This document shows, one piece after another, positions 44,526-54,115 of a DNA stretch of 64,000 nucleotides. The DNA is from Vreelandella profundi (GTDB lineage: Bacteria; Pseudomonadota; Gammaproteobacteria; Pseudomonadales; Halomonadaceae). How positions within the stretch are numbered: position 1 is the first letter of the stretch; each line of letters opens with the position of its first letter. The translations under genes and the position numbers were made by a program. The stretch lies in the NCBI RefSeq assembly GCF_019722725.1, contig NZ_CP077941.1, positions 1,550,001 through 1,614,000 of the forward strand, given 5' to 3'. A model generated the notes under the pieces. That model saw only the letters and a program-made list of their open reading frames with translations, made no database searches and was not told where the DNA came from.

Positions 44526-45556
44526 CGCCGATCTCCGCGTGATGCGTGGCCCGTTGGGCGAGGCACGCTATACAGATCCAGCAGCGGTACGCAGAGATTC
44601 ATTAACAGCACCGCAAAGGCAACCGCGTCAGGATAGCCACCCACGCTGCGGATAATCATGATCAGTGCGCCAATACCGGCCCCATAGATAAGCTTTCCAC
44701 GTCGACTAGTGGCCGCAGAAACGGGGTCGGTGGCGATGAAAAAAGCCCCGAATAGCGTGGCACCTGTGAGTAGATGAAATAGCGGAGAGCCGGCGTGGCT
44801 TGGACTACTGAGGTAGAACAGCGTGGCGAGCAAAATCATGCTGCTCAGCATCGCTACCGGAATGTGCCAGCTGATTATGCGCTTCACTAATAAAAGTACG
44901 CCCCCAACTAGCCAGGCGACAGCGATTAAACGCCAGGCGGTCAGCGTTCCTGAGGGCAGTGGCTGAGCTGCCCAGAATTCGCTGGCAAGCATCGCCTCGC
45001 TTTTATGTTTAAACGCATCCAGCGGCGTGGCGCCACTCAAGCTATCAAGCTGGGCTGTCGGTAGCGATCCGCTAATGTGAGCCCATAAATCGGTGGGTAC
45101 AGCGCCTTGAGGTGGCGCCCACAGCGTCATATAGGTGGGAAATGACACTAGCAACAGCGCATACCCGACCATGGCGGGATTAAAAGGATTGTGCCCTAAT
45201 CCACCGTATAGCTGCTTGGCTACGATGATGGCTGCCACCATGCCCACGCCGATTAGCCACCAGGGGCTGGCAGGCGGTAGCGATACGCCGAGAAGAACAC
45301 CGGTCAGCAGGGCGCTTGAGTCATTCAGGGTGACGCGTATCGGTCGTTTGCGTAGCCGCAGTATGGCAGCTTCAAAGGCCATGCCAAACGCTGCGGCTAG
45401 CAGCACGTTGCTGAGTACGCCAAGGCCAAAAAAATAGCTCATCGTGACGATGCCCGGCAGGGTGGCGATGATCACCCAGCGCATGATATTCGCAGTTGAG
45501 GGCCTTTTGGCTGCAGCGTTCTGGCTGTCCGTCTGAGAGGCCTGCATCATGCTCAT
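44522..45556 (-). CDS. rnfD: Rnf complex subunit RnfD
   Basis: 344 residues with about nine or ten membrane helices. GHNPFNPAMVGYALLLVSFP (about 120-139) and the flavinylation-type motif LSGATPLDAFK (about 177-187) are present, plus FIATDPVSAATSRRGKLIYG near the C-terminus. Starts in the last codons of rnfC (4-bp overlap). Confidence 0.95.
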   Translation of the reverse strand: MSMMQASQTDSQNAAAKRPSTANIMRWVIIATLPGIVTMSYFFGLGVLSNVLLAAAFGMAFEAAILRLRKRPIRVTLNDSSALLTGVLLGVSLPPASPWWLIGVGMVAAIIVAKQLYGGLGHNPFNPAMVGYALLLVSFPTYMTLWAPPQGAVPTDLWAHISGSLPTAQLDSLSGATPLDAFKHKSEAMLASEFWAAQPLPSGTLTAWRLIAVAWLVGGVLLLVKRIISWHIPVAMLSSMILLATLFYLSSPSHAGSPLFHLLTGATLFGAFFIATDPVSAATSRRGKLIYGAGIGALIMIIRSVGGYPDAVAFAVLLMNLCVPLLDLYSVPRPTGHASRGDRR

Positions 45557-47235
45557 AATGATTCCTTGTTCTGAGCGGGCGCGGGCGTTTCAGTAGCCTG
45601 CTGCTTGCGTGCCTGGGCAAGCTGTATGTCGGCAGCGCGTAAGTTTTCCTGCGCGGTCGCAAGCTGTATTTCGAGATCTTCAAGAGACTGTTTTGGGTCT
45701 TCTTGGGCCACCCGTGCCAAGGTTTTTTCGGCTTTTCTGACCGACGCTTTGGCAGCGGCATGAGCGATTCGTAAACCGCGTAGGTCGACTTCTCCGCTGG
45801 TAGCGGAGGCAGCCGCCGTCGGCGTTCGGCGGTTTTGTGACTGGCGTGCCTCTCGCCGGGCCTGCTTTTCAGCCTCTTCTCTAGCAATCCGCGCTTGGCG
45901 AAACTCAAAGCGGTGCTTGGCATGCTCGGCTTTCAGCGTTTCTATACGCTGATGGCGTAGGCGGTTTTTGGCATCGCGATAATCATCGACCAGCGGAATG
46001 TGGCTCGGGCAGACGTAGCTACAGGCGCCGCATTCAATGCAGTCAAACAAATGATAGTGCTGCATTTTGGCATCGTCTTTGGCGCGTGCGTACCAGTGCA
46101 GCTGCTGCGGCAGTAGCGCCACGGGGCACACGCTTTCGCACTCGCCGCAGCGAATGCAGGGCGATTCTGCGGGAGCCTGCGGCAGCTCATCGAACGTTGC
46201 GGCGATTAAGCAGTTGGTGAGCTTCGTCACCGGTGTATCTAGCGTCAGCAGCGGGGAGCCCATCATGGGGCCACCTTGAATGACATGGCTCAGCTGAGCG
46301 CGGTCAAGGCCTGCCTGCTCCAGCAGCTCCCGAACAGAGGTGCCCAGGCGCACCCAGCGATTGCCAGGTTGTGCTAAGGCGTCGCCTGTCAGCGTGACCA
46401 CTCTGGAAACCAGTGGCTGCCCGTCGCGTACAGCCTGTAGGCAGGCCAGTAGAGTGCCAGGGTTATGACAGAGCACGCCAACGTCTGCGGGCAGGCCACC
46501 GCTCGGCACGTTAAGATCGAGCAGCTTTTTAATCAGCTGCCGCTCGCCGCCGCTGGGGTAGCGCGTAGGAATGACCTTGAGTTGAACGGCCAGAGGTTGG
46601 CTAGTTGAAAGCACCTGGCGAAGCGCTTCAATGGCCTCAGGCTTGTTGTCCTCAATACCAATGACGATGTGCCGTGCACCGCATAGTTTGGCTATTAGCT
46701 GTGCGCCTTCTAGCACATCACCGGCATAGTGGCGCAGCGTGAGGTCATCGGCCGTGATGTAAGGCTCACACTCTGCGGCGTTAATCACCAGCGTATGAAT
46801 CGAATGCTGTTCCACCACCCGTGTCTTAATGTGGGTGGGAAAGCCTGCGCCGCCTAACCCGACTATGCCGCTGTCGTTTAAGCGCTCTAAAAGGGCAAGT
46901 GGCTCGCTAAGCTGCCAATTCATCTCAGGCAAGCGCTGCCAGTCATCACGTCCATCGCTGTCGATGGTGATTTGGGTCGCGCTAATCTCGACAATGACGC
47001 CGCTAATGCTGGCATGTAGGTGGCTTGAAATCATGCCTTCTTGACGGGCGATAATGCTGCCAACCTTCACCACATCGCCTTCGTTCACGCAGGGTGTGGA
47101 GGGCTGGCCGCTATGCTGCTGAAGCGGCAGTATCACCTGGCGAGGAAGCGGTGCTTCAAGCAGCGCCGATTGCTGAGATCGATGCTTGCGCTCCGGCGGG
47201 TAAATGCCGCCTGGAAAATCAAACGCGGTCGGCAT
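45553..47235 (-). CDS. rnfC: Rnf complex subunit RnfC
   Basis: 560 residues from the ATG at 47235; GAGGA lies 5 nt before it, inside the rnfB coding end, so the two overlap by 17 bp. There is a soluble NADH/FMN-binding domain with [12 protein letters not shown] (about 125-136). Two 4Fe-4S sites follow: [17 protein letters not shown] and [16 protein letters not shown]. The C-terminal about 130 residues are a charged Ala/Glu/Arg-rich coiled coil, variable in length between species. Confidence 0.95.
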   Translation of the reverse strand: MPTAFDFPGGIYPPERKHRSQQSALLEAPLPRQVILPLQQHSGQPSTPCVNEGDVVKVGSIIARQEGMISSHLHASISGVIVEISATQITIDSDGRDDWQRLPEMNWQLSEPLALLERLNDSGIVGLGGAGFPTHIKTRVVEQHSIHTLVINAAECEPYITADDLTLRHYAGDVLEGAQLIAKLCGARHIVIGIEDNKPEAIEALRQVLSTSQPLAVQLKVIPTRYPSGGERQLIKKLLDLNVPSGGLPADVGVLCHNPGTLLACLQAVRDGQPLVSRVVTLTGDALAQPGNRWVRLGTSVRELLEQAGLDRAQLSHVIQGGPMMGSPLLTLDTPVTKLTNCLIAATFDELPQAPAESPCIRCGECESVCPVALLPQQLHWYARAKDDAKMQHYHLFDCIECGACSYVCPSHIPLVDDYRDAKNRLRHQRIETLKAEHAKHRFEFRQARIAREEAEKQARREARQSQNRRTPTAAASATSGEVDLRGLRIAHAAAKASVRKAEKTLARVAQEDPKQSLEDLEIQLATAQENLRAADIQLAQARKQQATETPAPAQNKESL

Positions 47236-47830
47236 GAACATCCTCAGGCAGCGATAATCGATCGCTGGCAATGACGTTAGGTGAGTTCGCCATCAGTGGC
47301 TGCCAATAGTTGAGAGGCGTGCTGCGCGTAATCATATCGATACAGTCGACGGGGCAAGGGTCCAGACACAGGTCGCAGCCGGTGCATTCATCTTCGATCA
47401 CGGTGTGCATGAGCTTGGCGGCGCCAATAATGGCGTCGACGGGGCAGGCTTGAATACATTTTGTGCAGCCAATGCACTCCGCTTCGCGAATAAACGCTAC
47501 CTTAGCTTCGCTTTGCACTTCGCCATCCAGCGGCGCTGGCTCCCGGCCTAGCAAATCAGCCAGGGCGTGAATCGTTGCTTCGCCGCCTGGGGGGCATTTG
47601 TTAAGCGCATCGCCCTGGTTTATCGCCTCTGCATAGGGGCGACACCCCGGATAGCCGCATTGGCCGCACTGGGTCTGCGGCAAGAGCGCATCAATTTGCT
47701 CAACCAGCGGGTTGTCTTCACGTTTGAAACGCTCGCTGGCAAGACCTAAAAGGGCACCAAAACCAATGCCTAAGCCCGTTAGCACCGCCACCGCGCTAGC
47801 AATACTGATGACATCCAGTGTGTTAATCAT
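47219..47830 (-). CDS. rnfB: Rnf complex subunit RnfB
   Basis: 203 residues. It has an N-terminal membrane helix (about 7-27), a four-Cys cluster [15 protein letters not shown] plus CPPGG (about 55-82), then a ferredoxin-like pair [16 protein letters not shown] and [16 protein letters not shown]. It brings electrons from ferredoxin to the complex. Confidence 0.96.
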   Translation of the reverse strand: MINTLDVISIASAVAVLTGLGIGFGALLGLASERFKREDNPLVEQIDALLPQTQCGQCGYPGCRPYAEAINQGDALNKCPPGGEATIHALADLLGREPAPLDGEVQSEAKVAFIREAECIGCTKCIQACPVDAIIGAAKLMHTVIEDECTGCDLCLDPCPVDCIDMITRSTPLNYWQPLMANSPNVIASDRLSLPEDVHADRV

Positions 47831-47842
47831 TGTGCGTTGCCT

Positions 47843-48424
47843 TCATCCCTGCACTAATCCAGAAAAGCCCAGAAATGCCAACGACATCAGGCTTGCGGTA
47901 ATCATCGCAATCGCAGCGCCTTTAAACGGCGCCGGGATGTCTGCCCCCGCTAAGCGTTCGCGCATCGCGGCGAACAAAACCAGAACCAACGAGAACCCTA
48001 GCGCCGCCCCAAGCCCGTAAAGCGTGGTATGAAAGAAGCTAAGGTCGCGGTTTAGCGATAGCAGCGCGACGCCTAATACCGCGCAATTAGTCGTGATAAG
48101 GGGCAGGAAAATACCCAGCACTTGATGCAAAAGCGGGCTCAGCTGGCGCACCATAATTTCAGTGAATTGAACTACAGCGGCAATGACCACAATAAAGCTG
48201 ATAGTGCGCAGGTACGTTACGTCCAGCGGCACCAGCAGACCGTGATACACCACAAAGCTTGCTGCCGATGCCAGGGTCAGTACAAAAGTGGTGGCCAGCG
48301 ACATGCCCATCGCCGACTCCAGCTTATTGGAGACGCCCATGAAGGGGCACAGGCCCAGAAACTGGACTAATACAAAGTTGTTAACCAGCGCAGTGCTGAT
48401 CAAAATAATAAATAGCTCACTCAT
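47843..48424 (-). CDS. rnfA: Rnf complex subunit RnfA
   Basis: 193 residues from the ATG at 48424 ([13 protein letters not shown]), exactly the family length. It has six membrane helices, with [20 protein letters not shown] (about 15-34) and [13 protein letters not shown] (about 103-115). First gene of rnfABCDGE; a promoter should lie in 48425-48550. Confidence 0.96.
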   Translation of the reverse strand: MSELFIILISTALVNNFVLVQFLGLCPFMGVSNKLESAMGMSLATTFVLTLASAASFVVYHGLLVPLDVTYLRTISFIVVIAAVVQFTEIMVRQLSPLLHQVLGIFLPLITTNCAVLGVALLSLNRDLSFFHTTLYGLGAALGFSLVLVLFAAMRERLAGADIPAPFKGAAIAMITASLMSLAFLGFSGLVQG

Positions 48425-48554
48425 GATGGCGTATTGTGCGAACAAAACTCGACAGTTGCTAGGGGGAAGATTGAATGATTGATGAGGAGCTAGCCTATGG
48501 GTTGGTCGGCACTAACATCGTAGGAAGTAGCAGTACGAATGTTTAAAAACGTAA

Positions 48555-48582
48555 AAGGGCAGAGCGCAACGTCTCTGCCCTT
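48555..48582 (-). terminator. Intrinsic terminator of metG
   Basis: Perfect 10-bp stem AAGGGCAGAG / CTCTGCCCTT with an 8-nt loop; the minus strand continues TTACGTTTTT. Confidence 0.8.
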
Positions 48583-48604
48583 AACATCGCGTGCTTTATA
48601 TACG

Positions 48605-50641
48605 TTACGTGACGCGCTGGCCTGGTTCTGCACCGTTGTCAGGCGTTAGCAAATAAATGCCTTCTTCATTGCCACTGGCGAGCACCATGCCTTCTGATAG
48701 GCCAAAGCGCATTTTGCGCGGCGCTAGGTTAGCCACCATAACCGTTAAGCGCCCTTCAAGTGCTTCTGGGGAATAGGCCGAGCGAATGCCGGAGAACACG
48801 TTGCGCGTTTCGCCGCCCAAGTCGAGCGTCAATTGCAGCAGTTTGTCAGCGCCTTCGACGTACTGAGCTTTAACGATGCGAGCGATGCGCAGGTCAATCT
48901 TGGCAAAGGCTTCAAAGTCAATTTCGGCAGCGATGGGTTCTTTTGCCAACGGGCCTTTCGGCGCTTCTTTGAGTTTTTGCTCTTCCACAAGATCTTCCTT
49001 CGACGCTTCAATCATCGCATCGATTTTATCGCGCTCAACGCGAGTCATTAAGGGTTTGAATTTATTGATCGAATGGCTGGTCAGTATGCGTTGACGGCTG
49101 TGCCAGTCTAATGAATCAACGTTAAGGAACTCACGCGCCTGTTCGGCCATGACCGGAATGACCGGGGCAAGGTAAACCATTAGCTGGCGGAACAGGTTAA
49201 TGCCGACAGAGCAGATCTCAAGCACGTCGGCTTCGCGGCCTTCTTGCTTAGCCAGTGCCCAGGGCTCTTTTTCAGCGATATAGGTGTTCGCCTCATCCGC
49301 CAATTCCATAATATGGCGCATGGCACGGCTGAATTCACGGGCTTCAAAGTCTTGGGCGATCTCGTCACCGGCCGCAATAAAGCGGGCGACCATTTGGGGT
49401 TCGGCGCAGTGCTCCGCTAGCTGGCCGCCGCCGAGCTTTTTCACAAAACCGGCGCAGCGACTGGCGATATTCACCACCTTGCCAACCAGGTCTGAATTTA
49501 CACGCGCGGCAAAATCGTCCAAGTTTAAATCCAGGTCATCCACTTTGGACGTCAGCTTGGCGGCGAAGTAATAGCGCAGATACTCAGGGTTGAGATGATC
49601 CGCGTAGGTGGCGGCCTTAATGAAGGTGCCGCGAGATTTTGACATCTTGGCGCCATCAACGGTTAGAAAACCGTGGCAGTTAACGGCAGTGGGCGTGCGC
49701 AGATCTGCACCATGCAGCATGGCCGGCCAGAACAGTGCGTGAAAGTAGACAATATCTTTGCCGATAAAGTGATAAACCTCGGCCTCAGAGCCTTTCTTCC
49801 AGTAGCTGTCGAAATCGATGCCTTCTCGGTCACACAGGTTTTTAAAGCTCGCTAGGTAGCCAATCGGCGCATCTAGCCACACATAGAAGTATTTGCCCGG
49901 CGCGTCGGGAATCTCAAAGCCAAAGTAAGGAGCGTCGCGAGAAATGTCCCACTCGTTAAAGCCAGACTCAAACCATTCCATCAGCTTATTGCGAATTTGC
50001 GGCTGCACGTGGCCGTCATCAATCCAGCGCTGTAAGAAATCCGCAAAGTCGGGCAGCTTAAAGAAATAGTGCGTCGAGGTGCGTACTTCGGGCGTTGCGC
50101 CGGAAATAGCCGAGACGGGGTTAATCAAGTCGGCGGGGGTGTACGTTGCGCCACACTTCTCACAATTGTCGCCGTACTGATCATCAGATGCGCATTTAGG
50201 GCAGGTGCCTTTGATAAACCGGTCGGCGAGAAACAGCCCTTTTTGCGGATCAAACATCTGCTCTATATCGCGCGTTGCAATATGACCTTTATCGCGCAGG
50301 CGCTTATAAATCATCTCGCTGAAGTGGCGATTTTCCGAGGAGTGAGTCGAATGGTAGTTGTCGAACCCAACGCCAAAGCGAGCAAAATCCGTCTGATGAT
50401 CTTGAGAAACGCGCTCAATCAGCGCTTCCGGCGAAATGCCTTCCTGCTCAGCACGCAGCATAATAGCGGTGCCATGAGCATCATCTGCACACACGTAGTA
50501 GCACTGTTGGCCACGGCTTTTCTGGAAACGTACCCAGATATCAGTCTGGATATATTCAAGTAAGTGACCGAGGTGAATAGCTCCATTGGCGTAAGGGAGG
50601 GCGCTAGTCACCAAAATATTGCGCGTGGCGGTGTTAGACAT
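48605..50641 (-). CDS. metG: Methionyl-tRNA synthetase
   Basis: 678 residues, same as E. coli MetRS. The class I HIGH motif appears as HLGH ([16 protein letters not shown], about 18-33), the zinc knuckle as [17 protein letters not shown] (about 145-161), and KMSKS as [10 protein letters not shown] (about 335-344). A C-terminal EMAP/Trbp111-like tRNA-binding domain runs from about 575 and has [16 protein letters not shown]. Transcribed between the small unknown gene and rnfA on the same strand, but apparently as its own unit. Confidence 0.98.
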   Translation of the reverse strand: MSNTATRNILVTSALPYANGAIHLGHLLEYIQTDIWVRFQKSRGQQCYYVCADDAHGTAIMLRAEQEGISPEALIERVSQDHQTDFARFGVGFDNYHSTHSSENRHFSEMIYKRLRDKGHIATRDIEQMFDPQKGLFLADRFIKGTCPKCASDDQYGDNCEKCGATYTPADLINPVSAISGATPEVRTSTHYFFKLPDFADFLQRWIDDGHVQPQIRNKLMEWFESGFNEWDISRDAPYFGFEIPDAPGKYFYVWLDAPIGYLASFKNLCDREGIDFDSYWKKGSEAEVYHFIGKDIVYFHALFWPAMLHGADLRTPTAVNCHGFLTVDGAKMSKSRGTFIKAATYADHLNPEYLRYYFAAKLTSKVDDLDLNLDDFAARVNSDLVGKVVNIASRCAGFVKKLGGGQLAEHCAEPQMVARFIAAGDEIAQDFEAREFSRAMRHIMELADEANTYIAEKEPWALAKQEGREADVLEICSVGINLFRQLMVYLAPVIPVMAEQAREFLNVDSLDWHSRQRILTSHSINKFKPLMTRVERDKIDAMIEASKEDLVEEQKLKEAPKGPLAKEPIAAEIDFEAFAKIDLRIARIVKAQYVEGADKLLQLTLDLGGETRNVFSGIRSAYSPEALEGRLTVMVANLAPRKMRFGLSEGMVLASGNEEGIYLLTPDNGAEPGQRVT

Positions 50642-50744
50642 GGTGAAGGTTAGTTCCGAGTGAATAAGAGTGCGGATAAGGCGGTAACAAAAAAGACGGC
50701 GACGTCGCTAAATACTTCGCCGATGGCGCTATCGTGGTTAGCGC

Positions 50745-51026
50745 TTAATACAGCGCCTGCTCTTCTTGAACCACTTCACGCAGTAGCTCTAAAAAAAGCT
50801 TGTCGGCGTCAGAGTGCTCAGCGGGATCTTCTGGAATATGCACGCTGGTGGTGTCAGAGATTTCGTTAGCGATACGCACCATCGCTGCGGGGCTGTTGCC
50901 CTCGGTTAGCTGCTGACGTGCAATGGCCAGTGATTGCTCGAGAATTTTCGGGTCTTCCAGCAACTTGCGAATGAAACCACGTAGCTCGTTGATGACACGT
51001 GTTTTCTGGATTTCTGAAGCGGACAT
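50745..51026 (-). CDS. Small conserved-looking hypothetical protein
   Basis: 93 residues, start at 51026 with AAGGAGA 5 nt upstream. Helical and acidic, with no membrane segment and no motif I recognise (ELRGFIRKLLEDPKILEQSLAIAR, then an acidic C-terminal half ending EEQALY). Codon use is like the core genome. It lies upstream of metG on the same strand, 103 bp away. Function unknown. Confidence 0.65.
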   Translation of the reverse strand: MSASEIQKTRVINELRGFIRKLLEDPKILEQSLAIARQQLTEGNSPAAMVRIANEISDTTSVHIPEDPAEHSDADKLFLELLREVVQEEQALY

Positions 51027-51141
51027 GGGCGTCTCCTTAAAATCGCGATTGGCGTTAGCACCAAGCGCGACCAATCAATATTCTGACCATAGCATTTTTT
51101 TAGCTAACGGGCATGGCTTGTCTGCTATGAAGAGCTTGGCC

Positions 51142-52323
51142 TTAAAGCGTCAGGCGGCCCGCTTTATGCTTAACAGGATTTGCATATTGAGCCAGCCAGT
51201 AAGGGCGTAGCGGCGCAGGCACCTCGGCCAGTCGGGCATTGAAACGCTCTCTGTCTTGTCGAGTGATGGCCTTGCGTGCCACCAGCTCAGGCGCTTCACC
51301 GAGTGCTTCTAAGGCTAAGTAATGGCTTGGGAAAAGCCGATAGCCGCCGATAACTTGGCGATCAATTTCAGCAGCTACTTCGTCGGGCGTTGCCATGTCC
51401 GAGCCAACCGGGCTGCCAAAATGCAGTCTTACGCGCCCTTTAGAGCCGGTAATGCCGGCCACAATAGAGCGAATATCTTCAAATTCACCCTTAGCGTAGC
51501 TGCCCTGAGTATCGACATCATGCAGTTCCTGGGCTTTTTGCACGTCGCAAGGATCATACTCATAGCTAATCGATACGGGCACTAGCTTGAGTTCGGCGAC
51601 GGCTTCGCCAAAGACCATGTCGCGCTCTGATAGTCGCTTGGCCATGGTTAGCATTTTGATAATGGCCGGCTCAGTGTGGTCGATGCCGTTCTTGGCGCGG
51701 CCTTCACGCTGCGCCATCCAAATGGAGTGCTGGTCTTCGGTAATGGTATGGCGAATATAGGCTGAAAGCTGCTGATAGGCCGCCAACATGGCTCGTTTGC
51801 CACGCGCGCTGCGCGGAACGATGAAGCTTTTGTTGAGCCGCATCAAATCGGTGACATAGGGCTTTTTAAGCAAATTGTCGCCAATCGCGATACGTACCGT
51901 GTCGCGATTAGCCTGGTACAGCGCGTAGTTAACGAAGGCCGGGTCCAGGGAAATATCGCGGTGATTACCAATAAAGAGATAAGCGCCTTTGGGGTCGAGT
52001 TTATCAAGGCCGGTGACTTCAAACGCATCCGTCGTGGTGCGAATCATGCGCTCCATATAATGCGCAATGCGCATTTGGAAATCATAAATCGTCGAAACAT
52101 CTTTGACTTCACGGCGCACTGCCCGGCTAGCAAGTGCACGTGCAAGCGAAGGGGCCCAGCGCGCTAGGCGAGGTAGACGAAAGCGCGTCAGCGCATCCAG
52201 CAGCTCGTTATCGCGGGAGAGCCTGGCAAGCACATCGGCCACTTCATTATCCATAAATGGCCGAATGTCGGCCCATGGATCTACCGAGGTAGAGACGTTG
52301 GTAGCGTTATTGTGTTGAGTCAT
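51142..52323 (-). CDS. 1-acyl-sn-glycerol-3-phosphate acyltransferase family protein
   Basis: 393 residues. The PlsC-type acyltransferase domain has the motif GNHRDISLDPAF (about 122-133; His/Asp catalytic pair in the HRDIxxDP form seen in a distinct PlsC subgroup), followed by FIVPRSARGKRA (about 168-179) and MAQREGRAKNG (about 204-214). No clear membrane helix, so probably peripheral. It probably acylates a lysophospholipid, but the substrate is not defined. It lies downstream of rdgC on the same strand, with a tandem repeat between. Confidence 0.85.
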   Translation of the reverse strand: MTQHNNATNVSTSVDPWADIRPFMDNEVADVLARLSRDNELLDALTRFRLPRLARWAPSLARALASRAVRREVKDVSTIYDFQMRIAHYMERMIRTTTDAFEVTGLDKLDPKGAYLFIGNHRDISLDPAFVNYALYQANRDTVRIAIGDNLLKKPYVTDLMRLNKSFIVPRSARGKRAMLAAYQQLSAYIRHTITEDQHSIWMAQREGRAKNGIDHTEPAIIKMLTMAKRLSERDMVFGEAVAELKLVPVSISYEYDPCDVQKAQELHDVDTQGSYAKGEFEDIRSIVAGITGSKGRVRLHFGSPVGSDMATPDEVAAEIDRQVIGGYRLFPSHYLALEALGEAPELVARKAITRQDRERFNARLAEVPAPLRPYWLAQYANPVKHKAGRLTL

Positions 52324-52391
52324 GCGAACCGTTGGCTAATAAATAAAAAGTGTCGACGAATAGCATCGAGGCGAAGGGATGCGCTATCCCT

Positions 52392-52465
52392 GTAGAGAAC
52401 AAAAGCCCTATTGAGAACCAAGGCCCTATGGAGAGCTGAGAGCCCTACGCAGAACTGAGAGCCCA
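52392..52465. repeat. Imperfect tandem repeat, four units of 18-19 bp
   Basis: Units begin at about 52392, 52411, 52429 and 52447 and share an AGA-AC/GC-(A/G)AG-GCCCTA pattern. The array ends exactly at the rdgC stop codon and fills half of the rdgC-acyltransferase gap. Confidence 0.6.
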
Positions 52466-53395
52466 TTACTGAGCCGCAGGTTCCCGCTGTGTCTCGCCGC
52501 CTAACCATTCTATCAAGCGAGGGATGTCCTCAGACAGTGCTTGCGCCATTAGAATAAAGTCCGTTTCCAGGCGCGCAAGGGCGTCGTCGCCGTCGTCAGC
52601 ATGGTCGGCTTCTTCAATGAGTGCATCGCCAAATCGCAATGATTTCAACGCAAGATCGTCATGTAACACAAAGCTCAAGCGTCCTTCCAGGCTAATGGCG
52701 AGCTTGCTAGCTTGGCGGCCGCTTTCAAGCAGCTGCTGAATCTCATCGCTATCAAGATCGACCTGGCGGGCCCGCAGCACGCCATCATCGCCTTTCGCTT
52801 TGAGCTCTACCTGATCGCCTAACTGCAGATCGGCGGGGCGGCTGGCGGCGTCGCCTAGCCACGTAGTCATCGCACGAATTGGAAGCGTTTGCGAGCTGAG
52901 CGGCGTGACTTTCAGGCTGCCTAGCGTTTCCCGCAGCAAATCAAGAATATCCTCGGCTCGGGTGCGCGAACTGGCGTTGATGCCAATTAATTGGCCACGA
53001 GTGTCCCACCAGAGATCGATTTTCTGACTGCGCACAAACGCGCGGGGCAGCAAGTTTTCGGTTACCTGCTCTTTGAAAGCGGTTTTCTCTTTACGAGTCA
53101 CTTTGCGGCCTTCGCTGGCCTCGATGTCTGCTACCAGCTCGTCAACTTCTTCTTTTACGACGGAGGCAGGCAGTAGGCGCTCTTGTCGCAGTGCTGAAAG
53201 CAGGCGGTGCCCTTGGATTTCATGTGCTAGCTGCCCGCTACCTAAGCGTCCTGCTGGCGCTGTCCAGCCAAGCCTGCGTGCATCGGCGTTGCCTAGTGGC
53301 TTGGAAGAATGCTCGTCTAAAGCGCTAGCGAGCGCATCGATGCTCATTTCAGGCGCGTCGTGCAGGCGGTATAAATGCAAGTGCTTAAACCACAT
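52466..53395 (-). CDS. rdgC: Recombination-associated protein RdgC
   Basis: 309 residues from the ATG at 53395 (MWFKHLHLYRLHD), close to the E. coli 303. It has the family sequence GWTAPAGR in the N-terminal part and LLPASVVKEEVDELVADIEASEGRKV in the middle. RdgC forms a ring dimer on double-stranded DNA and limits RecA activity. Divergent from the thioesterase gene. Confidence 0.95.
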   Translation of the reverse strand: MWFKHLHLYRLHDAPEMSIDALASALDEHSSKPLGNADARRLGWTAPAGRLGSGQLAHEIQGHRLLSALRQERLLPASVVKEEVDELVADIEASEGRKVTRKEKTAFKEQVTENLLPRAFVRSQKIDLWWDTRGQLIGINASSRTRAEDILDLLRETLGSLKVTPLSSQTLPIRAMTTWLGDAASRPADLQLGDQVELKAKGDDGVLRARQVDLDSDEIQQLLESGRQASKLAISLEGRLSFVLHDDLALKSLRFGDALIEEADHADDGDDALARLETDFILMAQALSEDIPRLIEWLGGETQREPAAQ

Positions 53396-53539
53396 GAGGC
53401 CAATCCTGTTCAAAAGGTGGCACATTATGGCGAAAGAGTGGCATTCCTACCAGCACGCTACCGGCAATACGCATTGTTGCGCATGTTTCAAACTTGTGTT
53501 TGATTGGCTTTTTAAACAGCTAAAGAGAGAGTAAATGCT

Positions 53540-53974
53540 ATGACAGCATCGTTATCGCGAGTTCAGTTACGCGTGCGGGGTTATCACCTAGATGGCTATG
53601 GCCACGTTAATAACGCCCGCTACCTTGAATTTATGGAGGAGGGGCGCTGGGATTTTTTTGATCAATACCCCGAAATGATTCAAACGCTTCATAAGGCTGG
53701 AAGAGCGTTTGTTGTCGTCAATCTGAATATTGATTATCTAGCCGCGGCGCGCCATGGTGATGATTTGGAAATTCTCACCGGTATTGTCCACCTGGGAGAG
53801 CGCAGTGGGCTATGCCATCACCGTATTATCCGTAATGACGGTACGCTGATTGCTCAGGCGGATTTAACGTTTGTGCTATTAGAGCAAAAGGCTAATAAAG
53901 CTGCCGCCATTGCGGGTGATGTGCGTGAAACGCTGAGCGCATTAACGGTCACAAAAGAGGCATTTATCCTCTAA
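53540..53974 (+). CDS. Acyl-CoA thioesterase, 4HBT hotdog family
   Basis: 144 residues of hotdog fold. The signature YHLDGYGHVNNARYLEFMEEGRWDFF (about 15-40) has the catalytic Asp of the YbgC/FadM type (DGYGHVNN). It probably hydrolyses medium- or long-chain acyl-CoA in the cytoplasm; the exact chain preference is unknown. Ribosome binding site AGAGAG upstream. It is transcribed towards gyrA with a 141-bp gap. Confidence 0.82.
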   Translation: MTASLSRVQLRVRGYHLDGYGHVNNARYLEFMEEGRWDFFDQYPEMIQTLHKAGRAFVVVNLNIDYLAAARHGDDLEILTGIVHLGERSGLCHHRIIRNDGTLIAQADLTFVLLEQKANKAAAIAGDVRETLSALTVTKEAFIL

Positions 53975-54115
53975 AAGGCTTTGCTGGGCTCTCTGGCTGC
54001 CCTTGGTGCTTTTGCGGTGGTATGATGGGGAATATTTGCGCGCCCAGATGCTGCGCCTTCATGGGCGGTATTTTTAAGCGCTTTCAACTCTCGCAGTGCC
54101 AAGGATCTGACTTTC

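Noticed and set aside
52320..52508. 62-codon minus-strand frame with repeated residues over the tandem repeat
   Set aside because: It is produced by the 18-19-bp repeat and overlaps the rdgC end; no independent start signal.
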